Source of the DNA: CAYFPX01 sp964501915
GTDB lineage: Bacteria; Myxococcota_A; UBA796; CAJQPC01
Length of the DNA stretch: 64,000 nucleotides
Direction of reading: 5' to 3'
NCBI GenBank assembly: GCA_964501915.1
Contig: CAZCVP010000007.1
Location: forward strand, 13,335 to 77,334
The notes beneath the pieces are model-generated. The model saw nothing but the letters and a program-made list of their open reading frames with translations. It did not search any database and had not been told where the DNA came from. Positions 1 to 8,114 of this stretch are shown here, one piece after another (the stretch's first letter is position 1; the number at the start of each line of letters is the position of its first letter). Made by a program: the position numbers and the translations under genes.

Positions 1-345
1 GGCGTCGTCGCCGGCGAGGAAGTACTGGTAGGCGCCGCGCACGATGCCCTCTTCGCGGGTGCCGGACCAGTTGTCCTGGAACTCCGTGTCGTAGACCTGG
101 AGGCCGTAGGAGACCCGCATGAAGGCGAAGCGGATGCCGTCGCTGGCCACACGGCCCCAGTCGACGTTGGGCTGCCAGTAGGAGACGTCGATGCCGGGGA
201 TCGTGGCGCCGTCGGCGCAGACGGTGTCGTAGGGCGGCGGCGGGACCCCCTGGGCGGTGGCCTGACGGTCCTCGAACCACCCGGCGTCGGGGGGTGGGGG
301 GGCGGTGCAGGCCGTCCACAGGCCGGTCGCGAAGAGGATCGTCAC
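1..345 (-). CDS. GH25-type lysozyme lipoprotein, 3' part outside window
   Basis: Read on the minus strand, this encodes a short hydrophobic leader ending in Cys (LWTAC), a Pro-rich linker, and then a segment typical of glycoside hydrolase family 25: IPGIDVSYWQPNVDW, FAFMRVSYG and GIVRGAYQYF. The early Asp of the DVS motif is one of the family's catalytic-site acids. GH25 enzymes cleave the beta-1,4 bond between MurNAc and GlcNAc in peptidoglycan, and a lipid anchor would place this one at the cell envelope. GTG at 345 is preferred as start because a GAGGTGAG ribosome site sits about 5 bases upstream; GTG at 354 is an alternative. The gene follows the stop of the preceding lipoprotein gene with almost no gap, suggesting one transcript. 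The C-terminal two thirds lie beyond the left edge. Confidence 0.82.
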   Translation of the reverse strand, partial: MTILFATGLWTACTAPPPPDAGWFEDRQATAQGVPPPPYDTVCADGATIPGIDVSYWQPNVDWGRVASDGIRFAFMRVSYGLQVYDTEFQDNWSGTREEGIVRGAYQYFLAGDDA

Positions 346-355
346 GATGCTCACC

Positions 356-994
356 TCACTGTGCGGGCTCCAGGACCGGCATCGAGCGCTCCAGCTCGTC
401 CATGAGGCTGGCGCTGTCGGGCACGCCCGAGGAGACCATCAGCTTGCGCAGGGTCTGGATCGCCAGGCTCCGGGTCTCGGGGGACGGGACCAGCCCGAAC
501 ACCACGCCCTGCATCACGACCTCGCCGTCGACCTCGAAGTAGCCCACGCGCATCGTGCCGGTCCCGCCGAGGCTGTACTCGGCGTCGAAGTAGGCCACTG
601 CGGTCGGCTGGGGGCTGGCGTAGGTGGACCAGTAGTCCCCGTCCATGGAGGTGAGCCGGAGGTCGTAGGTGGGCTGCTCCTGCTGGAGCTTGGGGGTGGC
701 CAGCATGAGCTGGCCGACGTTCTCCACGATCACCGCCAGGCTGTTGCCGAGACCCTCCCGCTCGGCGGCCACCAGCTCGACATCGGCGTCCGCCGGCACG
801 TGGAAGCGCTCGGCGGCGGCCTCGTTGTCGCCCTTGCGCAGCAGCTCGACCAGCTCCAGGGCGTGCTCCAGCGGCTGGGCGATGCCCTGGACGGGCGCCG
901 CGGCCGGTGCCTCGGCGGGCGCGGGCGCCGCCACGGGTTCTTCGGCGATGGGCTCCTCACCGGAGCACGCGAGCAACATCAAGAGCGTGATCAT
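356..994 (-). CDS. Lipoprotein of unknown function
   Basis: This 212-residue protein starts with a very short lipoprotein signal (MITLLMLLAC, lipidation Cys at residue 10). An Ala/Pro/Glu-rich linker to about residue 38 follows, then an alpha/beta-looking globular part. No family is recognised. The mature part is acidic and lacks membrane segments, so an envelope-anchored periplasmic or surface protein is likely. Its stop lies next to the start of the GH25 lysozyme gene, so the two are probably co-transcribed and may act together at the cell wall, but this is inference from position only. Confidence 0.7.
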   Translation of the reverse strand: MITLLMLLACSGEEPIAEEPVAAPAPAEAPAAAPVQGIAQPLEHALELVELLRKGDNEAAAERFHVPADADVELVAAEREGLGNSLAVIVENVGQLMLATPKLQQEQPTYDLRLTSMDGDYWSTYASPQPTAVAYFDAEYSLGGTGTMRVGYFEVDGEVVMQGVVFGLVPSPETRSLAIQTLRKLMVSSGVPDSASLMDELERSMPVLEPAQ

Positions 995-1083
995 GGCGGG
1001 AAGCCTACTTCAGCGGTGCACATCGGGGGCGGGACAGGCTCCTCGAGAGCGCCTGTCGAGCCTGCGCGACCTCCCCCCGGTCC

Positions 1084-1755
1084 TCAGGAAGGACTCACCG
1101 GATCTGCGAGGAGCTGCCGGCGCTGCAGGGCGTGGATGAACAGCACGACACCGGCCATCTCCAGGGTCTCCTCGAGGGTGTTCCAGAGGTTGTAGGCCAG
1201 GGAGTGGAGCTGGTCCGTGTCGGCGTAGAAGTCCGTGGAGCGCTCGACCCCGATGGCTCCCCCCAGGTAGATCAGCCCGGCGACCAGGAACACGGCGCGG
1301 GTGCGGCCGTCGAGGCGTCCCAGGAAGGGCGCGAAGACCAGGAGCAGCAGGGCCGCCCCGGCGGCACCGAACAGGGTCCAGGAGGTGGTCTCCAGGGCGG
1401 TGTTCAGGGACTCGTGCAGCCCGGCGACCTCGTCCAGGGACAGGAGGTGGAAGCCGACGGCGAGCAGCGCCCAGCCACGCTGCTGGGCGCAGCCAGCGTC
1501 TCGGGACCGGCTGTGCTCCTCCACGAGGAGCCTCCCAGCGAGCAGGAGCAGGACGGCGCTGAACCAGGTGCCGAGGCTCTGTTCGGCGTCGAGGTCGAAG
1601 ATCGACACCTGCCAGTAGCTGCAGTCGACGTAGCCGCCGAAGTAGGCGGTGATCGCCACGACGTGGGCCGCCGAGAGCAGGGCCGTGACCAGCGCCAGCC
1701 GACGAGCCGTGACACCCGGCTCGGCGCTCAGCGGGAAGCCGGGGCCCCTGGACAC
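1084..1755 (-). CDS. Multi-pass membrane protein of unknown function
   Basis: This 223-residue protein has about six hydrophobic segments (roughly residues 18-38, 63-78, 94-108, 124-142, 155-170 and 198-212). It carries a polar, conserved-looking motif SLDEVAGLHE between segments, where buried Asp/Glu/His residues could bind a metal or cofactor. No family is recognised with confidence. The GTG start abuts the TAG stop of the pilin-like gene upstream, so the two are translationally linked, but a functional link to pili is not shown by the sequence. The start could be a few codons further in, at Val15. Confidence 0.62.
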   Translation of the reverse strand: MSRGPGFPLSAEPGVTARRLALVTALLSAAHVVAITAYFGGYVDCSYWQVSIFDLDAEQSLGTWFSAVLLLLAGRLLVEEHSRSRDAGCAQQRGWALLAVGFHLLSLDEVAGLHESLNTALETTSWTLFGAAGAALLLLVFAPFLGRLDGRTRAVFLVAGLIYLGGAIGVERSTDFYADTDQLHSLAYNLWNTLEETLEMAGVVLFIHALQRRQLLADPVSPS

Positions 1756-2487
1756 CTACTTCTTGTCCTTCTTCGACTTGGCCGACTTCTTCGACTTGCC
1801 CGACTTCTTCGACTTGCCCGACTTCTTCGACTTGCCCGACTTCTTCTTCTTCTCGGCCTGGCCCTCGTCGCCGCTGGAGTCGTCGCTCGACGAGTCCGAG
1901 CCGAGCTGCGAGACCACGTTGGCCACCACGGCGGCTGAGCCACCTCCCGCGAGCTCGAAGTCCTCCAGGTGGAAGCTCACGGAGCGGCTGGCCCCGGCCG
2001 CCCAGGCGCTCCCGATCAGCCAGTCCCAGGGGGAGGGCTCGGGGACCTGGAGGTTGTAGGCGAGGGAGTCCGTGATCGCCGTCGCGTAGGCGTCTCCCAC
2101 CCCGTCCGCGTTGGGATCGATCACACCGCCGCAGACCACGTGGACGCCGGTGCCCGGGTCGAGATCACAGAAGTAGGCGCCACGCACGTCGCCGTCGGGA
2201 GACCAGCCCAGGTCGTCGAAGCCCTTGGCGCTGGCGGGCCACGGCACGGCCTTCTTGTCCAGCGCCGACACCGCCCGAGGCTGCTCCGTGGCCTCGATGA
2301 ACTCGTCCCGGATCGAGGAGTAGGCCCACTGCGCCGTGATCAGACCGTCCACGTTGGTGGGAGCCTCGGCGACCTTGGCGTCGTGCTGCATCTCCATGAA
2401 GTTCGAGACGGCGATCGCCGCCAGCAGGCCGATGATGCCCGTGGTGACGGTCAGCTCGACCAGGGTGAAACCGCTGCGTCTGGGCAT
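1756..2487 (-). CDS. Type IV pilin-like protein with lysine-rich repeat tail
   Basis: This 243-residue protein begins MPRRSGFTLVELTVTTGIIG, a class III (type IV) prepilin signal. The prepilin peptidase would cut after Gly6 and methylate Phe, and Glu5 of the mature protein is the assembly residue. ATG at 2487 was chosen because an AGGAGAGGAG ribosome site lies just upstream and it places the cleavage motif correctly. A pilin-like globular domain follows, with Cys residues in the middle. The C-terminus is unusual: a Ser/Asp-rich stretch, then about 29 residues made almost only of Lys, Ser and Gly in a six-residue repeat (SGKSKK). The positively charged tail would be exposed on a pilus or pseudopilus. 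Such a tail could bind DNA, polysaccharide or anionic surfaces; that role is inference. Confidence 0.85.
   Translation of the reverse strand: MPRRSGFTLVELTVTTGIIGLLAAIAVSNFMEMQHDAKVAEAPTNVDGLITAQWAYSSIRDEFIEATEQPRAVSALDKKAVPWPASAKGFDDLGWSPDGDVRGAYFCDLDPGTGVHVVCGGVIDPNADGVGDAYATAITDSLAYNLQVPEPSPWDWLIGSAWAAGASRSVSFHLEDFELAGGGSAAVVANVVSQLGSDSSSDDSSGDEGQAEKKKKSGKSKKSGKSKKSGKSKKSAKSKKDKK
1769..1840. repeat. Four 18-bp tandem repeats encoding the Lys/Ser/Gly tail
   Basis: Four direct copies of an 18-base unit (consensus TTCTTCGACTTGCCCGAC on the + strand) run at 1769-1786, 1787-1804, 1805-1822 and 1823-1840, with a single base change in the first. Each unit encodes one SGKSKK-type hexapeptide of the pilin tail. 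The unit is a multiple of three, so copy-number change would alter tail length without a frameshift. Confidence 0.9.
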
Positions 2488-2772
2488 GGTGACTCCTCTC
2501 CTGGGTCCAGGCCAGCAGGACCCCGCTGTGCCTCCTGATCGGTTGGTGGTGCCGATCACATGAGACCTGTCCTCGCTACCCGCGGCACCGGTTCATCGGT
2601 TCTCCGGAAGCCGTCGGATGTCAGCGGGCGGTCTTCCACGGGAAGAGCGACGGGCCTCACCCGCTGGTGCATCCACGAGCGCTCCCGAAGCGTCGCTGGG
2701 CGACAGGGACTCACGGCTCGCGTGATCCTCCGCTGGAGGGCAGCGTCCTGGCTGGCTGCTCCCGTGAGCCCC

Positions 2773-3552
2773 TCACGCAGCCAGGAGCTCCAGCACGTCG
2801 TTGATCCCGACATCCCCGGGATCACTGGTCCGCAGGGACAGTCCGACCCGCACCCCTTCCGGGACGCACACGAGGTGGCGTACCTCCACCCGGACCCGCA
2901 ACAAGGTCCTCTGGCGGAACACCAGCTCGCCGCTCAGCCGGGTACCCGCGCGGGGTGGGCGAGTACCGTCGGAGACCACCATGCTGGCACCGGTCCGGGA
3001 GAGCTCCACGAGGGGGAAGCTGTGGCTGGCGCCTTCCTGGTGCAGCCGGAGGACGAGGCTGTCGGAGCCGACGACCACGGGCCGGCGTTCCGGGCCCCGA
3101 GCGTCGGCATGCTCCATCAGCCGAGGGGTCGCGAGTCGGATGCCCGCGTGGTCGATGCCGAGGACCGTGCAGAAGAAGGAGGTCCGCAGTCCTCCATGGC
3201 GAAAGGCCACCCTGACCGCCCCGGAGGGCTCCAGCCCGGCCCCGTCGGTCTGGAGCAGGAGGTGCTCGCCGCACCAGTGCAGCGGGCCTCGCAGGACGCC
3301 GACCTCGGACTCGACGACCGCCTCGGCGGGCTCCTCCAGGTAGCGGTCGAGCACGGTGCAGGCCTCGGCGAGGCTGTAGGCGCAAGCCCTGCCCGGCGGA
3401 CGGTCGGGCGGGCCCGCGCGACCGTGCACACGCACGCAGTCGGCCAGCTCGGCCAGCGCGAGCTCTCGGCCATCGGGGCGGCGGCGTGTCCAGAGGAAGG
3501 CGACGGCGAGCGCTGCGCTCACCCAGGTCCCGGCGAGGAGGTAGACGACCAT
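2773..3552 (-). CDS. Membrane-anchored PilZ-like protein
   Basis: From ATG at 3552 this encodes about 259 residues. An N-terminal membrane helix (VVYLLAGTWVSAALAVAFLW) is followed by a cytoplasmic part whose last 100 residues look like a PilZ beta-barrel: FPLVELSRTGASMVV, then alternating beta-strands ending RVGLSLRT. PilZ domains bind cyclic di-GMP. The usual [D/N]xSxxG motif appears as ELSRTG, so nucleotide binding is uncertain. The longer reading from 3594 adds 14 residues without hydrophobic character and was not used. The gene is divergent from another PilZ-like gene at 3770 across a spacer of about 217 bases. It is near two pilin-like genes, which fits a role in surface motility or its control. 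The 285 bases between this gene and the pilin upstream show nothing recognisable. Confidence 0.6.
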   Translation of the reverse strand: MVVYLLAGTWVSAALAVAFLWTRRRPDGRELALAELADCVRVHGRAGPPDRPPGRACAYSLAEACTVLDRYLEEPAEAVVESEVGVLRGPLHWCGEHLLLQTDGAGLEPSGAVRVAFRHGGLRTSFFCTVLGIDHAGIRLATPRLMEHADARGPERRPVVVGSDSLVLRLHQEGASHSFPLVELSRTGASMVVSDGTRPPRAGTRLSGELVFRQRTLLRVRVEVRHLVCVPEGVRVGLSLRTSDPGDVGINDVLELLAA

Positions 3553-3769
3553 CTGCGACACTCCTGCAGAAGGCGTGCCGGATCGGCAGCCCACTCGCAG
3601 GATCGGCGCGGGTCGGTAGAGGTTGAGCCCCCCAGCTCAGAATGCACCTTCGAGGCCGAGGTTGGGAGCGGTCCCCCCACGAGTTCGGCCGACGGGATGA
3701 CTGTCGTCCCTCGGCGGGGGCTCAAGCCGAGCCGCCGGCGATCCGTGCCCGGGTGTGAGAGGGGCCCGC

Positions 3770-4435
3770 ATGACAGACTCGCCGCACCAGACCCTCAGCC
3801 GGAGAGACGACGTCCTCCATCACCTGAGAGAGGCCCAGGCCGCAGGCTACAGGGTCGTCTTGCGCTGTCCCGGTCTGCCCGAACACCCGGCCCGCTTCGA
3901 CGGCTTCGATCCCTCGGGCCGTCTCCTGCTGCGAGGCCTCGGTCCAGTGCCCCTTCAGGCGAAGGTCGGAACCGTGGTGCTCGTGCACGCCCGAGGGGCC
4001 GGCGGTACCATGGAGTTCCTCAGCTCCCTGGCGGGCTGGGACCGGAGCCATCGGCTGGTCCTGGTCACGCCGCAGGTCTTGACCCTCCAGGCGGGACGCC
4101 GACGGGGCCCCTTCCTGGTCAGCGACGGGGGAGCAGCCGTCCTCGACGTCACGGCCAAGGACGGCCTGATCCGCATGGAGGTGGTCGAGCTGACGCGCAG
4201 GGGAGTGGTCTTCCACTGTCCCGCCGGTCCGGGGCTGAGCCGCCCCGGGCGCCGCCTCACGGGTACTCTGCGCGTGAAGGGCCGCGGCGGTTGCCGACTC
4301 CACCTCGAGGTCCGGCATGCCCGGCGCCTCGAGGAGGAGGATGGTCTATACCGCGTCGGGGCCCAGATCGTGGACCTGGACGACGAGCAGCGGACCTGGC
4401 TCTCGCACCTCGCCGAGCTGAGCCGCGTCGCCTGA
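3770..4435 (+). CDS. PilZ-domain protein, YcgR-like layout
   Basis: This 221-residue protein starts at ATG 3770, preceded by GAGAGGGG with 5-base spacing. The first half resembles the N-terminal beta-barrel (YcgR-N-like) region. The second half carries a basic RRRGPF stretch, VVELTRRGVVF in the position of the PilZ [D/N]xSxxG signature, and closing strands YRVGAQIVDLDDEQRTWL typical of PilZ. Such proteins change conformation on cyclic di-GMP binding and act on motility or secretion motors. The signature has Glu and Thr where Asp/Asn and Ser are usual, so binding must be tested. It is transcribed toward the downstream pilin-like gene. Confidence 0.66.
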   Translation: MTDSPHQTLSRRDDVLHHLREAQAAGYRVVLRCPGLPEHPARFDGFDPSGRLLLRGLGPVPLQAKVGTVVLVHARGAGGTMEFLSSLAGWDRSHRLVLVTPQVLTLQAGRRRGPFLVSDGGAAVLDVTAKDGLIRMEVVELTRRGVVFHCPAGPGLSRPGRRLTGTLRVKGRGGCRLHLEVRHARRLEEEDGLYRVGAQIVDLDDEQRTWLSHLAELSRVA

Positions 4436-4542
4436 CAGTTCGACCTCCCGGACGAAGGGGACCTGCACCCGTGGCGCAGGGTGGGTAGCCTCGGGGTCCG
4501 GGCGGGAGAGCCCGACTCGGCCCTCGGCTGGAGGGAGACCCT

Positions 4543-5007
4543 GTGATGCATCGCGACCCGGCCCGGCAGGGCGTCACCCTCGTCGAGCTGATGATCGCCC
4601 TGGCGATCGTCGGCGTCCTGGCGGCGATCGCGATCCCCCGCTTCCAGGACGCCCGCAACCGCTCCCGGCGTGCCGAGGTCGTCACCAACCTGCGCGGCAT
4701 CGGGGTGTCGGCCCACGGCGCCTTCACCACCGGCAACGACCAGGAGTTCGACGGCGCCGGACCCCAGCCCCGCGCCGACGCGGCCCTGGACAAGAGAGCC
4801 GTGCCCTGGGTGAGCGACGCCGGCTTCGACTTCCTCGGCTTCGCCCCCGATGGCCACGTGCGCTGCAATTACACCGTCGATGTCTCGGACCCCGACGACA
4901 TGTTCGTGCGCGGCGCCTGCGACATCGACGGCGACGACGTCCTGGCCGAGGCGAGGCTCGAGCCGGGCAGCGGCGTGGAGCTGCTGACAGGGGAGGACGT
5001 GTACTGA
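4543..5007 (+). CDS. Type IV pilin-like protein
   Basis: This 154-residue protein has the prepilin signal RQGVTLVELMIALAIVGVLA. Cleavage after Gly leaves mature Val1 and Glu5, followed by the long hydrophobic helix. The globular part contains two Cys residues near the C-terminus that could form the D-loop disulfide of type IV pilins. GTG 4543 and ATG 4546 are adjacent candidate starts behind a GGAGGGAG ribosome site. It is a shorter relative of the pilin-like protein at 1756 and shares the pattern LDK[RK]AVPW in the globular domain, so the two are probably paralogues of one minor-pilin family. Confidence 0.85.
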   Translation: MMHRDPARQGVTLVELMIALAIVGVLAAIAIPRFQDARNRSRRAEVVTNLRGIGVSAHGAFTTGNDQEFDGAGPQPRADAALDKRAVPWVSDAGFDFLGFAPDGHVRCNYTVDVSDPDDMFVRGACDIDGDDVLAEARLEPGSGVELLTGEDVY

Positions 5008-5013
5008 CCGGGC

Positions 5014-6208
<1,195 letters not shown>

Positions 6209-6216
<8 letters not shown>

Positions 6217-7327
6217 CGGCCGCTGGCCCGATCCGCCGCAGCACGTCCAGACCCCGCTCCAGGGTGACGTCCAGGGCCGCGAAGCACAGCCGGAAGTGGG
6301 TCGAGCGCCGGCTGAAGGCCCGTCCGGGCACCACGATCAGCTTCTCGGCGATGGCCCGCTCGCAGAAGGCGAGGTCGTCGCCTTCGGGGACCTTGGGGAA
6401 GATGAAGAACGAGCCCTCGGGCTTCTGGACCTCGTAGCCGGCGTCGATCAGGCCCTCGCAGACCAGGTTCCGCTTGCGGCGGTAGCGCTCGAGCTGGTGG
6501 CCCATGTCGGTGTCGAAGGCGGCCAGCGCTCCCCGCTGGACCAGGGTCGGGGGACAGGTGTAGCTGAACTGCTGGAGCACCCGCATGCGGTCCACCAGCT
6601 CTCGTGGGCCCGCGGCCCAGCCCAGGCGCCAGCCCGCCATGCCGTAGGTCTTCGACAGGCCCCCGATGAGCAGGCTCTCGCAGTCGCCGAAGGCCTTGAT
6701 GCTGACGTGGGGTCCGTCGTAGACGAAGCGCTCGTAGAGCTCGTCGCTGACGATCGGGATCCCGCGACGACCGCACAGCTCGGCGAGCCCCCGCATCTCT
6801 TCGGCGGTGTACCGGGTGCCGGTGGGGTTGGAGGGGCTGTTGACCACCAGCAGTCGCGTGCGGTCGGTGATGTTGCGGTCGACGTCTTCCAGGTCCAGGC
6901 GGAAGCGCGGGTAGAGGTCGTAGAAGACCGGCTTCGCCCCTACGATGTGGGCCAGGTTGCCGTAGACGACGAAGAAGGGATCGGGCAGCAGCACCTCGTC
7001 GCCGGGCCCGGCCAGGGCGAGCATGGCCAGGGTCAGGGCCCCCGAGGCACCGGAGGTGAGCATGACGGCGTCGCCGTCGGGCAGGTCGTGGTGGTCCTCG
7101 AGCCAGGCGCGGGTGGCGGCGACCACGTCCGGGTAGCCCTCGGTGGGGCTGTAGCGGCCGCACTCCCCCTGGATGGCCTCGATGGTGGCCGCCTTGATCG
7201 GGCCAGGCACGTCGAAGTCCCCCTGGCCGATCGACAGGTCGATGGCTCCCTCGATGCTGCGGCCGCGATCGAACAGGTCTCGGATGGCAGAAGCTCTGAC
7301 CTGCGTCATTCGATCCGCGAAGCGCAT
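6209..7327 (-). CDS. Class I/II PLP-dependent aminotransferase
   Basis: This 372-residue protein has the fold-type I aminotransferase layout: SIGQGDFDVP near the N-terminus, TSGASGAL for phosphate binding, NSPSNPTGT, SDELYERFVYDG, and the PLP lysine in GGLSKTYGMAGWRLGW (Lys226). The C-terminal Arg of FRLCFA would bind the substrate carboxylate. It transfers the amino group of an L-amino acid to 2-oxoglutarate or another oxo acid. The gene is divergent from the indolepyruvate oxidoreductase cluster across about 130 bases. It could therefore provide an aromatic 2-oxo acid such as indolepyruvate, but substrate is inferred from position. ATG 7327 has AGGA seven bases upstream; ATG 7309 is an alternative. 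Confidence 0.85.
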
Positions 7328-7458
7328 GCACTGATCCTGAGGCGTGATGCCGGCTCACCCCGCTAAGTACGGGAATCCAGGACCTATCGCGGGAGACCCG
7401 GGGAGGGATCAGCTCTCGGGTAGGCTGGATGTGGTGTACGCCCGTTGTTGGAGGTCCA

Positions 7459-7950
7459 ATGGACCAGATCCCGATCGATAAGCGGTTCGCAGTCCTCTGC
7501 AAGATCACCCGGGCCCAGCACTTCGCCTGGCGCGAGGCCGTGGCCGAGCTCTGCCCGGGCGTGGACACGGCCGAGGTGGTCAACAGGATGTGGGAGCTCA
7601 CCGGGGTCGGCACCGGCCAGGCCTATGAGGGTCGGCTCGACCTGGAGCGACCCCTGGCTCCCCAGATCGCCGCGAGCATCGTGTGGTCCAGCCAGTGCAT
7701 GGGCGAGGACGCGGCGGTGGAGCCGGGCGAAGGCGACGAGGCCTTCGTGGTCCACGCCGACTGTCCCTGGGTCCACTGGCACCGGAAGCTGGGGCTGTTG
7801 CCCGAGGATCGGCCCGGCTGTGACGCCTGGTTCCAGTCCACCCTGGACACGGTCAACGCGGCTCGTGGCACCAGCCTGCGCTTCGAGACCCTGGAGTCCC
7901 TGCCCGAGGGAGGGTCCTGCTGCCGCCGCCGCATCTGGTCGGAGAGCTAG
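7459..7950 (+). CDS. Possible ATC-hydrolase-like small protein
   Basis: This 163-residue protein starts at ATG 7459 behind GGAGG. It is Cys-rich toward the end, with HADCPWVHWHRKLG, a lone Cys in RPGCDAWF, and a C-terminal LPEGGSCCRRRIW. This pattern recalls the family annotated as L-2-amino-thiazoline-4-carboxylate hydrolase, which has a similar 'CPW...C...EGxxxC' spacing, but the match is by eye and weak. It has no signal peptide or membrane segment. It is the first + strand gene ahead of the large catabolic operon and lies just before the repeated element at 7948, so it may belong with that operon or be independent of it. Confidence 0.5.
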   Translation: MDQIPIDKRFAVLCKITRAQHFAWREAVAELCPGVDTAEVVNRMWELTGVGTGQAYEGRLDLERPLAPQIAASIVWSSQCMGEDAAVEPGEGDEAFVVHADCPWVHWHRKLGLLPEDRPGCDAWFQSTLDTVNAARGTSLRFETLESLPEGGSCCRRRIWSES

Positions 7951-8113
7951 ATGCCCTCGGCACGATTGGCAAGCCGTTGCGCGGACCCCTTCCGCCCCTG
8001 TCGGCCCGGGGGCGCGCTTGGAATAGCGGTGCTATGCCGGCGGCACCCCCAGACCAACAGGGACGGAAGTTGCCTCGCGCACCGGCTCACCACTCATGCC
8101 GAGGTCATCTAGT
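7948..8113 (+). repeat. Dispersed conserved element, copy A
   Basis: These 166 bases align without any gap to 63788-63953 near the right end of the window. By hand count about 133 of 160 positions (7951-8110) agree. Longest identical blocks include TCCGCCCCTGT, a 26-base block at 8045-8070 containing GGGACGGAAGTTGCC, and GGTCATCTAGT. It starts at the stop codon of the preceding gene and ends next to the proposed GTG start of iorA. It may hold the operon's promoter, a structured leader RNA or an operator. Within it an open frame beginning ATG 8034 runs in frame into iorA. The mismatches show no third-position bias, so constraint looks nucleic-acid rather than protein. Confidence 0.8.
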
Positions 8114-8114
8114 C

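Noticed and set aside
2560..4488. Long open frame on the + strand across both PilZ genes
   Set aside because: Rich in Arg, Pro and Gly with no family pattern; it is the antisense or shifted image of high-GC coding sequence, and two PilZ-like genes explain the region.
7967..7981. Sigma-54 promoter TTGGCA...TTGC in repeat copy A
   Set aside because: The GG-to-GC spacing is one base short of the strict requirement and the motif is not kept in copy B.
8034..8114. N-terminal extension of IorA from ATG 8034 as a conserved leader peptide
   Set aside because: The peptide is similar in both repeat copies, but substitutions fall equally at all codon positions and the non-coding part upstream is conserved as well, so protein-level constraint is not supported; no ribosome site precedes the ATG.
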